Origin: Candidatus Methylopumilus turicensis
Lineage (GTDB): Bacteria; Pseudomonadota; Gammaproteobacteria; Burkholderiales; Methylophilaceae
Length of the DNA: 64,000 bases
Assembly (NCBI RefSeq): GCF_000953015.1
Contig: NZ_LN794158.1
Span: forward strand, 1,240,001-1,304,000
Direction of reading: 5' to 3'
Position 1 is the stretch's first letter. Every line of letters begins with the position of its first letter. Below are positions 63,468 through 64,000 of this stretch, in pieces. A program made the position numbers and the translations under genes. The notes under the pieces were generated by a model, which was not told where the DNA came from, did not search any database, and worked only from the letters and a program-made list of their open reading frames with translations.

Positions 63468-64000
63468 TTAGGCAGGCTTAATCGCGCTAGCTTCTTTTGC
63501 TAATTTTGTAATGTGCGCCCAATCACCACGCGCCACAGCATCCGCAGGTGTTAGCCATGTGCCACCACAAACCACCACGTTAGGTAATGATAAAAATTGT
63601 GGCGCTGATTCAACCGTCACACCACCGGTTGGGCAAAACTTCACATCGCCAAATGGACCCGCAAAGCCTTTTAGTAAATTAATGCCGCCAACTGCAACTG
63701 CAGGGAATAGCTTCAAGAAATAATAATCATCCGCATTCGCCATCATGATTTCAGAGCCTGTTGAAACGCCTGGTAACAATGGCAAACCAATTTGACGTGC
63801 AAACTGACCTAGCTCGCTTGTGTAGCCTGGACTTACAGCGAATTTGCAACCTGCGTCTTTAGAAGCTTGTGCATCTTTGTTGTTACGCACAGTGCCAGAA
63901 CCCAAAATCGCTTCAGGCACCGCCTTCGCAATCGCTTCCATACCAGCTAATGCACATGAAGTACGCAAAGTCACCTCAAGCACCTTAATGCCACCTTCAA
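63468..64000 (-). CDS. eda: KDPG/KHG aldolase (5' part beyond window)
   Basis: About 177 residues visible; the frame runs off the right edge and residues at the edge ('EGGIKVLEVTLRTS') are internal, so the GTG at 63983 is not a start. 2-dehydro-3-deoxy-phosphogluconate aldolase: catalytic Glu in 'LEVTLRT', 'LGSGTVRN', 'FAVSPGYT', the Schiff-base Lys in 'LKLFPAVAVGG' and 'KFCPTGGVT'. It splits KDPG to pyruvate and glyceraldehyde-3-phosphate in the Entner-Doudoroff pathway, which also closes one form of the ribulose monophosphate cycle in methylotrophs. The dehydratase gene edd is not in view. Confidence 0.93.
   Translation of the reverse strand, partial: EGGIKVLEVTLRTSCALAGMEAIAKAVPEAILGSGTVRNNKDAQASKDAGCKFAVSPGYTSELGQFARQIGLPLLPGVSTGSEIMMANADDYYFLKLFPAVAVGGINLLKGFAGPFGDVKFCPTGGVTVESAPQFLSLPNVVVCGGTWLTPADAVARGDWAHITKLAKEASAIKPA

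Noticed and set aside
1-64000. Insertion sequences, prophage or integrase genes
   Set aside because: No transposase, integrase or phage structural motif was seen in any frame read.

Overview
The window looks like chromosome of a betaproteobacterium of the order Nitrosomonadales. The best guess is a Methylophilaceae methylotroph such as Methylotenera or Methylophilus. This is inferred from gene content and protein style, not from a marker gene: a LuxR regulator of the EpsA type known from Methylobacillus exopolysaccharide loci, a pyruvate dehydrogenase with a lipoyl-bearing E3, the rlmE/yhbY/DUF4149/greA/carBA order, heptose LPS genes, moderate GC, and a KDPG aldolase at the right edge. There are no rRNA genes, insertion sequences, prophage genes or CRISPR arrays. 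One tRNA (Leu, GAG) is present.

Layout. 1-3.5 kb is an accessory stretch: the end of a TPR/GT9-like gene, the EpsA-type regulator, a G-rich 10-bp tandem repeat, an unpaired PemK-like toxin and a lytic transglycosylase. 3.5-13.4 kb is one minus-strand block of 11 overlapping or closely spaced genes. It encodes a type II secretion / type IV pilus-like machine: pseudopilin G, platform F, ATPase E, PilM/N/O/P-like inner-membrane proteins, a lipoprotein secretin with TPRs, and three further pilin-like proteins, the last of which lacks Glu5. 13.5-16.2 kb makes sugar nucleotides (NDP-sugar pyrophosphorylase, ManC). 16.5-17.4 kb is a broken META-domain lipoprotein next to tRNA-Leu.

17.6-24.8 kb is housekeeping: secG, tpiA, recJ, an RpfE-type protein, sixA, a CYTH protein and an M17 aminopeptidase. 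25.1-30.9 kb is the pyruvate dehydrogenase operon aceE-aceF-lpdA. 31-36.9 kb holds small membrane and NTF2-like proteins, coaX, birA, glnS, an outer-membrane barrel and an XRE regulator with two matching operators. 36.9-50.6 kb is core metabolism and RNA or protein maintenance: glmM, folP, ftsH, rlmE, yhbY, DUF4149, greA, carB, carA, dapB, an unusually long BamE fusion and fur. 50.7-56.4 kb has a TPR membrane protein, recN, nadK, hrcA and hemH.

56.5-62.7 kb is an envelope region. hldD, gmhA, hldE and waaF make and transfer the ADP-heptose of the LPS inner core. Converging on them is a minus-strand operon (GT2 polyprenyl-phosphate glycosyltransferase, LpxB-N-like membrane protein, UDP-glucuronate 4-epimerase) that could make a lipid-linked hexuronic acid. 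The window closes with a HAD hydrolase and a KDPG aldolase cut by the right edge.

The most unusual items are the hybrid secretion/pilus locus, the G-quadruplex-capable tandem repeat upstream of epsA, the BamE-linker-NTF2 fusion, the putative lipid-linked uronic acid operon with its terminator buried inside waaF, and the doubly broken META lipoprotein.
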